This document shows positions 7,361 through 13,590 of a stretch of 17,302 bases of DNA, in pieces. The position numbers and the translations under genes are program-made. The first letter of the stretch is position 1. Every line of letters starts with the position of its first letter. Source of the DNA: Mollicutes bacterium (lineage in GTDB: Bacteria > Bacillota_I > Bacilli_A > RF39 > UBA660); NCBI GenBank assembly GCA_012838395.1, contig DUPI01000066.1:1-17302 (forward strand), in the 5' to 3' direction. Below the pieces are notes generated by a model, which worked only from the letters and a program-made list of their open reading frames with translations, was not told where the DNA came from and searched no databases.

Positions 7361-7376
7361 GAAGATAGGTGATTAT

Positions 7377-8339
7377 ATGGACTATAGCGATATTAAATTA
7401 AATAAAAGATTAAAAATTATTTTCATGGGAACACCCGAATTTAGTGTTCCGATTTTAGAAGGGTTAATTGAAAATTACAAAATAAGAGCAATTGTGACTC
7501 AGCCAGATCGAGCTGGTAAAAATGGCAAAGCAATTGTTCCACCAATTAAGCAAGTGGGTCTTGATAATACTATTTTAGTACTACAACCAGAAAATATAAG
7601 TAAAGAAATGGATGTTATTTTATCTTTAGAACCAGATTTAATTATTACATGTGCTTATGGTCAAAAACTTCCAAATGAAATTTTAGAAGCCCCTAGATTA
7701 GGTTGTATTAATGTCCACGCTTCTCTTTTGCCCAAACTTCGTGGAGGCGCGCCAATTCATCGAGCAATTATTAATGGACATAAAAAAACTGGCATAACTA
7801 TTATGCATATGGATGAAGAGTTAGATCAAGGTGACATTATTAGCCAAGAAGAGATTGATATTCTAAATGAAGATACAGCTTCAACGCTACATGATAAACT
7901 AAGCCTTTTAGGGCGTGATTTATTATTGAAAACTTTACCAAGTATTATTGATGGAACCGCGCCTCGTGTGCCTCAAGATAAAAGTGAAGCAACGTATGCT
8001 TTTAATTTAAAAAGAAAAGATGAAAAAATTGATTTTCATAAAACAAAAAAACAAATATATAATCAAATTCGTGGACTAAATTCTTGGCCAGGAGCATATT
8101 GCTATTTTAATGGTAAAATATTAAAAGTTTGGGAATCGTATCCAACAGATCGATATTTTTCAGGTCTTTTTGATGGCCAAGTAACTAATATTTATGAAGA
8201 TGGTTTTGGTGTTAAAGTTAGTAATGGAGAAATCATATTTACAGTTGTCCAAGCTGAAGGAAAAACAAAAATGAAAGCAACTGATTTTATAAATGGATTG
8301 AAAGACAGGGAATCGTTTATTGGTAAAATATTAGATTAG
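7377..8339 (+). CDS. fmt: Methionyl-tRNA formyltransferase
   Basis: The enzyme transfers a formyl group from 10-formyltetrahydrofolate to the amino group of Met-tRNA(fMet) for translation initiation. ATG 7377 is preferred over ATG 7359 because AGGTGA (7367-7372) directly precedes it; the product is 320 aa, normal for the family. The N-terminal Rossmann-type catalytic domain opens with IIFMGTPEFSVP. It has N112 and H114 in INVHASLLPKLRGGAP and D150 in LDQGDII, which form the conserved Asn-His-Asp catalytic set. The C-terminal anticodon-stem-binding OB-like domain includes IRGLNSWPGAYC. Peptide deformylase, the partner that removes the formyl group and is often adjacent, is not in the window. 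The Shine-Dalgarno of the next gene overlaps this stop codon, suggesting coupled translation. Confidence 0.97.
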   Translation: MDYSDIKLNKRLKIIFMGTPEFSVPILEGLIENYKIRAIVTQPDRAGKNGKAIVPPIKQVGLDNTILVLQPENISKEMDVILSLEPDLIITCAYGQKLPNEILEAPRLGCINVHASLLPKLRGGAPIHRAIINGHKKTGITIMHMDEELDQGDIISQEEIDILNEDTASTLHDKLSLLGRDLLLKTLPSIIDGTAPRVPQDKSEATYAFNLKRKDEKIDFHKTKKQIYNQIRGLNSWPGAYCYFNGKILKVWESYPTDRYFSGLFDGQVTNIYEDGFGVKVSNGEIIFTVVQAEGKTKMKATDFINGLKDRESFIGKILD

Positions 8340-8347
8340 GAGTTAGT

Positions 8348-9034
8348 ATGAAAAAGGATGATAAAAAGAAAACAAATATTACATCGTTAATAAAGTTAAT
8401 TAAGAGTAACAAAAGATATCGGGCTTTGTTTACACTCGGTTTATATTTTATTTTTTTTGCATTTGTAATTGCATCATTTTCATCTAATAATTATCAAACA
8501 CCTTCACCTGCTTTAGAAGAAGAAGCAATTGATATTTTAGAACAATACAAATCATTATCAAACTATGATTTTGAATATCAAATTACTTATAGCGAAAAAG
8601 ATGAATTTTTGACTTATAATTTTAATGGGAAATCAATTAATGAAACAATTGAATTTTCTGATGAAAATAATCAATACTTAATAAAAAATGATCTTCTCTA
8701 TCAAATTATTGAAGATACAAAAGAAGAAATTGATAATAAAATTATTGTAGCTAGTATGGGTTTTACGCCAAGTTATCTTTACGATATTATTAAGCGTTCT
8801 AATTTAGAATCCAGAACTGAAAATTACAATGATAAGAGATTAACTAAACAATATGTTATTAATTTACAAGAGTTAGTTGGATTAGAAGTTCATGACCAAA
8901 TTAAGATGTTAATATTAACAACTGAGAATGAAGAGAATATCGAAGAAGTTATAATTAGCTTTGAAGATTTAAATTCTAATAAAGTCGCGTTTAATGATTT
9001 GCAAGAAGTTAAAATAAAATATTTATCAAATTAA
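8348..9034 (+). CDS. Unrecognised single-pass membrane protein, 228 aa
   Basis: I do not recognise this family. ATG 8348 lies 8 nt after the fmt stop and its Shine-Dalgarno (GGAG, 8339-8342) overlaps that stop, so it is probably translated from the fmt transcript. Residues 1-25 are Lys/Asn-rich and likely cytoplasmic. One hydrophobic segment at about 27-46 (ALFTLGLYFIFFAFVIASF) looks like an uncleaved signal anchor. The remaining 180 residues are acidic and mixed alpha/beta in appearance, rich in Glu, Asn and Ile, and would lie outside the membrane. There is no lipobox, no Cys and no obvious catalytic motif. The repeated pattern of short polar strands (YDFEYQITYSEKDEFLTYNF) recalls small extracellular beta-domains, but this is impression only. 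Confidence 0.85.
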   Translation: MKKDDKKKTNITSLIKLIKSNKRYRALFTLGLYFIFFAFVIASFSSNNYQTPSPALEEEAIDILEQYKSLSNYDFEYQITYSEKDEFLTYNFNGKSINETIEFSDENNQYLIKNDLLYQIIEDTKEEIDNKIIVASMGFTPSYLYDIIKRSNLESRTENYNDKRLTKQYVINLQELVGLEVHDQIKMLILTTENEENIEEVIISFEDLNSNKVAFNDLQEVKIKYLSN

Positions 9035-9056
9035 ACATAATATTGTAGGAGGATTT

Positions 9057-9356
9057 ATGGAGTTAATTATTATTCTTATTTTATTAGTTATTGTTACATA
9101 CATTTTTAAAAAGCTAAATAGTTTAGTTTACTCTGTAGCAATTATTGATATCTTTTTTAGAATTATTCATTTTTTAAAAGGCAATATTGTTTCTCCTGAG
9201 TTGTACAATTTAGTTAGTAACAATATTCCCGAGTCATTACCTAGTTTAATAAATAAATATACAACTGGTATGTTTAATGAAGTGTTAATATGGATATACG
9301 TTATTAACTTTATTATTTTAGAGATTTATCTTATTAAAGCATTAATTAAAAAATAA
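9057..9356 (+). CDS. Unrecognised small membrane protein, 99 aa
   Basis: ATG 9057 follows a perfect AGGAGG (9047-9052), which supports translation. The protein is very hydrophobic: one membrane segment at residues 2-17 (ELIIILILLVIVTYIF), a semi-hydrophobic stretch at about 22-41, a polar middle (about 42-68, with PESLP), and a second clear membrane segment at about 74-95 (VLIWIYVINFIILEIYLIKA). It ends in KALIKK, so both termini may be cytoplasmic if there are two passes. No catalytic residues or Cys are seen. It lies 22 nt after the preceding membrane protein gene with no terminator between, so the two may act together in the envelope. Terminator-like hairpins follow. Confidence 0.8.
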   Translation: MELIIILILLVIVTYIFKKLNSLVYSVAIIDIFFRIIHFLKGNIVSPELYNLVSNNIPESLPSLINKYTTGMFNEVLIWIYVINFIILEIYLIKALIKK

Positions 9357-9406
9357 GGTTATTAATTACCATAAATTTATGAAAAAGGATATGAAAGTTA
9401 ATGTGC

Positions 9407-9432
9407 ATTCCTTCTTAAAGAAGAATATTTTT
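9407..9432 (+). terminator. Possible intrinsic terminator after the small membrane protein
   Basis: ATTcCTTCT (9407-9415, one bulged C) pairs with AGAAGAAT (9419-9426) around a 3-nt loop, followed by A and five T (9428-9432). Confidence 0.4.
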
Positions 9433-9444
9433 GTTGTTATTATG

Positions 9445-9492
9445 AAGATAATACTATGTATGAATTGGTATTATCTTTTCACTTGTTTTTTT
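9445..9492 (+). terminator. Second terminator-like hairpin before ruvA
   Basis: A perfect 10-bp inverted repeat AAGATAATAC (9445-9454) / GTATTATCTT (9468-9477) has a 13-nt loop. Four T (9476-9479) follow directly, and a further seven-T run lies at 9486-9492. With the hairpin at 9407 it separates the fmt cluster from the ruv operon. Apart from the two hairpins and the ruvA promoter, nothing else is seen in the 200 bases of this gap. Confidence 0.5.
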
Positions 9493-9531
9493 ATTAAAAT
9501 AACTTGAGAACTTTCTATCTTAAAATATACG

Positions 9532-9540
9532 TGATATAAT
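9532..9540 (+). promoter_or_regulatory. Extended -10 promoter of the ruvA-ruvB-queA-miaA operon
   Basis: TG-A-TATAAT, identical to the priA element. The best -35 candidate at the right distance (TTTCTA, 9512-9517) is poor. The start codon is 19 nt beyond the -10. Confidence 0.6.
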
Positions 9541-9559
9541 AAAATGGTAGGTGATAGTT

Positions 9560-10117
9560 ATGTATGAATATATAGTAGGAAAGATTACAAAAATAGATAG
9601 TGGTTATGTTGTTTTAGAAAACAATAATATCGGTTATATAATATATTGTCCAAACCCGTATGGTTTTAATGAAAATGAAGAATATAAAATTTATTTATAT
9701 CAACAAGTAAGGGAAGAAGAACTTTCATTATTTGGTTTTAAAACAATTGAAGAAAAAGAAATTTTTTTAAAATTAATTAGCGTCAAAGGAATAGGTCCAA
9801 AGATTGCCCTTCCAATGCTCGCAACAGGTACTCCAGAAGGATTAATTGATGCGATTGAAAGAGAAAACATTTTGTATTTGAAAAAGTTTCCCAAAATTGG
9901 TGATAAAATCGCTCGTCAAATTATCTTGGATTTAAAAGGTAAACTAGTTAGTAAAGATGAAATAAATAATAAGGGTGTTAATAATGAAGAACTTGTTGAT
10001 GCATTAAAAGCATTAGGTTATAAGAGTGCCAACATTAATAAAATTCTTCCTAAGATTAATCATGATATATCTTTAGAAGAACAAATAAGAGAAGCTTTAA
10101 AATTATTGTTAAAATAA
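9560..10117 (+). CDS. ruvA: Holliday junction branch migration protein RuvA
   Basis: RuvA tetramers bind the four-way junction and recruit the RuvB motor. ATG 9560 follows TAGGTGATA; the GTG at 9551 is within that ribosome binding site and is rejected. The product is 185 aa, slightly short of the usual 190-205. Domain I, the OB fold, spans about 1-62 (MYEYIVGKIT through LSLFGFKT). Domain II carries two helix-hairpin-helix motifs, VKGIGPKIA (75-83) and FPKIGDKIARQIILDLKGK (110-128). Domain III (about 142-185) contains ELVDALKALGYK and binds RuvB. The linker between II and III is short, which explains the reduced length. It is first in an operon with ruvB, whose start lies 18 nt after its stop. 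No ruvC is present; Gram-positives use RecU as resolvase, which is not in this window. Confidence 0.96.
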   Translation: MYEYIVGKITKIDSGYVVLENNNIGYIIYCPNPYGFNENEEYKIYLYQQVREEELSLFGFKTIEEKEIFLKLISVKGIGPKIALPMLATGTPEGLIDAIERENILYLKKFPKIGDKIARQIILDLKGKLVSKDEINNKGVNNEELVDALKALGYKSANINKILPKINHDISLEEQIREALKLLLK

Positions 10118-10135
10118 TTAGAAATGGAGGATAAA

Positions 10136-11131
10136 ATGGAAGATAGATTAATAACAGGTGAAAAGTTAGCTGAGGATAAATTCGATTTATCAATAAGACC
10201 AGAAACCTTAGATGAATATATTGGTCAGACAGAATTAAAAGAAAATTTAAATATTTTTATGAAGGCTGCTATGATACGAGAAGAACCTTTAGATCATGTT
10301 TTATTATATGGTCCTCCTGGTTTAGGAAAAACAACTCTGGCATACATTATTGCTAATGAGATGGGTGGAAATATTAAAACAGCTAGTGGTCCTTCCATTG
10401 AAAAGAGTGGGGATTTAGCAGCTATTTTATCAACGCTTGAACCCGGGGATGTTTTATTTATTGATGAAATACATCGTGTTCCAAGATTTATTGAAGAAAT
10501 ATTATATCCCGCTATGGAAGATTTTATGTTAGATATAATTATAGGGAGTGATTCGACAACTCGTAATATTCGCCTCGATTTGCCCCCGTTTACTTTAGTT
10601 GGTGCGACTACTAGAGCAGGTGATTTAACGGGTCCACTTCGTGATCGATTCGGTATTGTATCTAAACTTAATTATTATACTGTTTCTGAATTAACTGATA
10701 TTGTTAAAAGAACTAGTCGGGTGCTTGATTGTGGTATTGATGATAAAGCTGCTGTTGAACTTGCCACTCGAAGTAGGGGAACACCGAGAATCGCCAATCG
10801 TTTATTTAAAAGAGTTAGAGATTATGCTTTAGTTATGGGAAATGGATATATTGATTTAGAAATTACTAAAATCGCACTAGATCGTTTGAAAGTAGATAAA
10901 CTAGGTCTTGATGACACTGATTATAATTTATTAAAATCAATTATTGAAAAGTTTAACGGTGGCCCAGTTGGAATTGAAAGTATTGCAGCTAGTATTGGTG
11001 AAGAAATAACAACTATCGAAGATGTTTACGAACCTTATTTATTACAAAATGGGTTGCTAAAAAGAACTCCAAGGGGACGAATAGTTACTGATAAAGCATA
11101 TGACCATTTAAATATAAAAAAGACGGAGTGA
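10136..11131 (+). CDS. ruvB: Holliday junction branch migration ATPase RuvB
   Basis: RuvB is the hexameric AAA+ motor that pulls DNA arms through the RuvA-bound junction. ATG 10136 is chosen because GGAGG (10126-10130) is 5 nt upstream; ATG 10124 overlaps that site. The product is 331 aa. In order: the N-terminal segment with IRPETLDEYIGQ, Walker A GPPGLGKT (59-66), Walker B FIDEIH (108-113), sensor I GATTRAG (156-162), arginine-finger region GPLRDRFG (166-173), sensor II around GTPRIANRL, and a C-terminal winged helix (GGPVGIESIAASIGEE through PRGRI) that binds DNA. All key residues are present. It ends in TGA (11129-11131), the only complete gene here to do so, which shows that TGA is a stop in this organism. 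queA starts 4 nt later. Confidence 0.98.
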   Translation: MEDRLITGEKLAEDKFDLSIRPETLDEYIGQTELKENLNIFMKAAMIREEPLDHVLLYGPPGLGKTTLAYIIANEMGGNIKTASGPSIEKSGDLAAILSTLEPGDVLFIDEIHRVPRFIEEILYPAMEDFMLDIIIGSDSTTRNIRLDLPPFTLVGATTRAGDLTGPLRDRFGIVSKLNYYTVSELTDIVKRTSRVLDCGIDDKAAVELATRSRGTPRIANRLFKRVRDYALVMGNGYIDLEITKIALDRLKVDKLGLDDTDYNLLKSIIEKFNGGPVGIESIAASIGEEITTIEDVYEPYLLQNGLLKRTPRGRIVTDKAYDHLNIKKTE

Positions 11132-11135
11132 TAAA

Positions 11136-12161
11136 GTGAGAGTATCTGATTTTGATTTTGAACTACCAGAAAACTTAATTGCTCAAACCCCGATATTAAA
11201 AAGAGATAGTTCCCGTTTATTAGTGTTAGATAAAACAACAGGTGAAGTTGAACATAAGACCTTTTTGAATATTATAGATTATTTAAATAAGGATGATGTT
11301 TTAGTAATTAATGACACTAAAGTAATGCCAGCTAGATTAATTGGTGTTAAGGAAGAAACAAATGCCGTTATTGAGCTGTTAATGTTAAAAACAGTAAAAG
11401 ATAATGAGTGGGAATGTTTAGTTAAGCCATTTAAACGAGTAAAAGTAGGGACCAAAATATTATTTGGAGGTAATAAATTAGAAGCAATTTGTTTAGAAAA
11501 AAAAGAAGAGGGAATTGCTGTTTTCAAATTTAATTACAATCGTATTTTTTATGAAATATTAGATGAATTAGGTGAAATGCCATTGCCACCTTATATTAAT
11601 GAAGTTCTAGAAGATAAAGATAGGTATCAAACGGTTTATGCTAAACATTTTGGAAGTGCAGCCGCACCAACTGCTGGCTTGCACTTTACTCCTGAGTTAC
11701 TTGATGAAATACAAGAACTTGGCGTAAAAGTTGTGTCAATTACTTTACACGTTGGTCTTGGAACTTTCAGACCAGTTAGTGTTGATGATATTAATGAGCA
11801 TAAAATGCACTCTGAATTTTATAGTATGAGTAGTGAGACTGCTGATATCTTAAATCGTGCCAAAAAGAATAATAGTAAAATTATTAGTGTGGGAACAACT
11901 ACCACAAGAACTTTGGAAACGATTATAAGGGATTATAATATATTTAAAGAGTGTAGTGGATTTACTAATATCTTTATTTATCCCGGATTTCAATTTAAAG
12001 CAGTAGATTCATTAATAACCAATTTCCATTTGCCTAAATCAACCTTAATAATGTTAGTGAGTGCTCTTGCGGGCAAAACTAATATAATGAATGCTTATAA
12101 AGAAGCTATTGAAAAGGAGTATCGCTTTTTCTCATTTGGCGATAGTATGTTAATAAAGTAG
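11136..12161 (+). CDS. queA: S-adenosylmethionine:tRNA ribosyltransferase-isomerase QueA
   Basis: QueA adds the ribosyl moiety of SAM to preQ1 at tRNA position 34, giving epoxyqueuosine. The start is GTG 11136, 5 nt after GGAGTG; MRVSDFDFELPENLIAQTP aligns with the start of known QueA proteins, so no upstream extension is needed. The product is 341 aa, standard length. Family motifs seen are RDSSRLLVLD, VLVINDTKVMPARL, HFGSAAAPTAGLHFTPELL, TLHVGLGTFRPV, SVGTTTTRTLE and TNFHLPKSTLIMLVSALAG. It is embedded in the ruv operon as in B. subtilis (ruvA-ruvB-queA-tgt). tgt, which inserts preQ1 before QueA acts, should follow but is replaced by miaA, so tgt must be elsewhere if the pathway works. Confidence 0.97.
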   Translation: MRVSDFDFELPENLIAQTPILKRDSSRLLVLDKTTGEVEHKTFLNIIDYLNKDDVLVINDTKVMPARLIGVKEETNAVIELLMLKTVKDNEWECLVKPFKRVKVGTKILFGGNKLEAICLEKKEEGIAVFKFNYNRIFYEILDELGEMPLPPYINEVLEDKDRYQTVYAKHFGSAAAPTAGLHFTPELLDEIQELGVKVVSITLHVGLGTFRPVSVDDINEHKMHSEFYSMSSETADILNRAKKNNSKIISVGTTTTRTLETIIRDYNIFKECSGFTNIFIYPGFQFKAVDSLITNFHLPKSTLIMLVSALAGKTNIMNAYKEAIEKEYRFFSFGDSMLIK

Positions 12162-12168
12162 GTGTAAT

Positions 12169-13062
12169 ATGAATAAAGTAATTGTTATTGTTGGACCAAC
12201 GGGAGTTGGTAAAACTAAATTATCAATTGAACTGGCTAAAAGATTAAAGGGTGAAATAATTAACGCTGATAGCACTCAAGTGTATAAAGATCTTGATATA
12301 GCAACAGCTAAAGTTACTAAAGAAGAAATGGAAAATATCCCTCATCATTTAATTGATATTAAAACTGTAGAAGAAGATTATACAGTCTATCATTATCAAC
12401 AAGATAGTAGAAAAACAATTGAAGAAATATTAAATAACCAAAAAACACCGATTATGGTAGGTGGAACTGGCTTATATATTAAAGCCAGCTTATATAATTA
12501 TCGATTTGAAGAAGAACCTAAAAAGAATAATTATGATAGTTTTAGTAATGATGAATTATATGAAATGTTATTAGAGCGAGACCCCAACACCGAAATCCAT
12601 AAAAATAATCGCAAACGAATTGAAAGGGCACTTGATTATTATCAATTTAATAAGGAACCTTTATCTAGTAAAAATAAAAGTAATGAGTTATTGTATGATA
12701 CTATTTTTATTGGATTAACTACTTCTCGTGAACAGTTATATGAAAAAATTAATAATCGAGTAGAAGAAATGATTGATTCAGGATTATTGGAAGAAGCTAA
12801 AAAAATATATGATTTAAATATTAGAACTAAAGCTGTTATGACTCCTATTGGTTATAAAGAACTGTTTGAATATTTTGATGGTTATAAAACTCTTGAAGAA
12901 TCTGTTAGTTTAATAAAACAACGAAGCAGAAAATATGCAAAACGTCAATATACTTGGTTTAATAACCAAATGAGCATCAATTGGTTTGAAACAAACTATG
13001 AGAATTTTAATAAAACAGTTGAAGAAATAATAAAGTTTTTAAATAAAAATTCTAAGGAGTAA
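12169..13062 (+). CDS. miaA: tRNA dimethylallyltransferase MiaA
   Basis: MiaA transfers dimethylallyl from DMAPP to N6 of A37 in tRNAs reading UNN codons, giving i6A37. ATG 12169 follows AGGTG that overlaps the queA stop, 7 nt spacing between the genes. The product is 297 aa, normal for the family. The P-loop-type phosphate-binding motif is GPTGVGKT (9-16), followed by INADSTQVYKDLDIATAK, where Asp is the catalytic base for N6, and VGGTGLYIKA. Later come RKRIERALDYY and, near the C-terminus, QRSRKYAKRQYTWF, all family-typical. It is the last clear gene of the ruvA operon, before the bidirectional terminator at 13163. Its grouping with queA places two anticodon-loop modification enzymes on one transcript. 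Confidence 0.97.
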   Translation: MNKVIVIVGPTGVGKTKLSIELAKRLKGEIINADSTQVYKDLDIATAKVTKEEMENIPHHLIDIKTVEEDYTVYHYQQDSRKTIEEILNNQKTPIMVGGTGLYIKASLYNYRFEEEPKKNNYDSFSNDELYEMLLERDPNTEIHKNNRKRIERALDYYQFNKEPLSSKNKSNELLYDTIFIGLTTSREQLYEKINNRVEEMIDSGLLEEAKKIYDLNIRTKAVMTPIGYKELFEYFDGYKTLEESVSLIKQRSRKYAKRQYTWFNNQMSINWFETNYENFNKTVEEIIKFLNKNSKE

Positions 13063-13067
13063 ATTAT

Positions 13068-13115
13068 ATGAAAGTGATATATGTTAAAGATTCAATCGCT
13101 ACCCCTAAGTTATAA
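13068..13115 (+). CDS. Possible 15-codon reading frame after miaA
   Basis: ATG 13068 follows AAGGAG (13054-13059), which lies within the last codons of miaA, 8 nt upstream. The frame encodes MKVIYVKDSIATPKL and stops at TAA 13113-13115. The first eight residues resemble the start of ribosomal protein L9, but nothing after them does. It may be a remnant, a translated micropeptide or chance. Confidence 0.25.
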   Translation: MKVIYVKDSIATPKL

Positions 13116-13162
13116 ATTATTAGTTAAGATACAAAAATAATAAAAGATTATAACAAATCAAA

Positions 13163-13193
13163 AAGCATATGATTTCTCATATGCTTCTTTTTT
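13163..13193. terminator. Bidirectional intrinsic terminator between miaA and rpmB
   Basis: A perfect 10-bp stem AAGCATATGA (13163-13172) / TCATATGCTT (13177-13186) has a 4-nt loop, TTTC on the plus strand and GAAA on the minus strand. Plus-strand T-run 13188-13193; minus-strand T-run opposite A 13160-13164. It ends the ruvA-miaA operon on one side and rpmB on the other, as expected between convergent units. Confidence 0.85.
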
Positions 13194-13243
13194 GAGCGTC
13201 CGTTTTCAACAAACTAACTCTTAATTGCTTCTTTTATATGATT

Positions 13244-13438
13244 TTATTCAACTTGTGCTTCAACTTTTTTACTTGTTTTTTTAAGAGATTTTAACTCCCT
13301 AGCACTCATCATGATTGTTTCACCGTTATCTAATGTTACTTTTTGTAAATTTGGTCTTTGCATTTTTCTCGTAGCGTTTAACGCATGAGATCTTTTATTT
13401 CCAAATAAAGGTTTTTTACTTGTTATTTTTTTAGCCAT
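13244..13438 (-). CDS. rpmB: Large ribosomal subunit protein bL28
   Basis: This basic 64-residue protein is part of the 50S subunit. The hallmark segment GNKRSHALNATRKMQRPNLQKV (starting at residue 13) is recognisable, followed by MMSARELKSLKK, corresponding to VSARALKSGK in Bacillus. The Shine-Dalgarno on the minus strand is a strong AGGAGGGAG just before ATG. It has no Cys, so it is a zinc-independent form, and the usual CxxTGK start is replaced by ITSKKP. The C-terminus has a short Lys/Glu extension. It is the only gene here on the minus strand and is monocistronic, with its own promoter and the shared terminator. In B. subtilis rpmB also stands opposite its neighbours. Confidence 0.95.
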   Translation of the reverse strand: MAKKITSKKPLFGNKRSHALNATRKMQRPNLQKVTLDNGETIMMSARELKSLKKTSKKVEAQVE

Positions 13439-13474
13439 AATAAACTCCCTCCTAGTAATTTCATTCGCTATATA

Positions 13475-13503
13475 ACTTTATCATATTAAAATCCTCAAGT
13501 CAA
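13475..13503 (-). promoter_or_regulatory. Promoter of rpmB
   Basis: Reading the minus strand: TTGACT (13503-13498), 17-nt spacer, then TAAAGT (13480-13475) preceded by TGA, an extended -10. It is arranged back to back with the dnaE promoter 40 nt away. Confidence 0.6.
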
Positions 13504-13542
13504 TAATTTATGTTTGTTTTGTTATTAATTTAAACAAAAAGA

Positions 13543-13551
13543 TGGTATAAT
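13543..13551 (+). promoter_or_regulatory. Extended -10 promoter of dnaE
   Basis: TG-G-TATAAT with a perfect -10; no -35 at standard spacing (TTGTTA at 13519-13524 would need a 21-nt spacer). The leader would be about 33 nt, longer than for other genes here. Confidence 0.6.
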
Positions 13552-13590
13552 TAAGTTTAGATAGTAGCAATGATTGACTGGAGGTGTAGT

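Noticed and set aside
9379..9507. A 38-42 codon hydrophobic reading frame before ruvA (internal start at 9391).
   Set aside because: The Shine-Dalgarno-like AAGGA is too close to the ATG, the frame runs through both terminator-like hairpins, and its hydrophobicity is expected from T-rich DNA.
9700..9894. Minus-strand reading frame of 64 codons.
   Set aside because: Lies wholly inside ruvA, whose domains are unmistakable, and has no ribosome site or family likeness.
11129..11131. Possible recoded TGA (Trp), because the window looks Mollicute-like.
   Set aside because: RuvB ends naturally at this TGA with full family length, and queA begins 4 nt later. No gene needs TGA as Trp; Trp is TGG throughout.
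11035..11527. Two minus-strand reading frames over ruvB and queA.
   Set aside because: Shadows of conserved coding sequence on the other strand, with no recognisable protein and no promoter.
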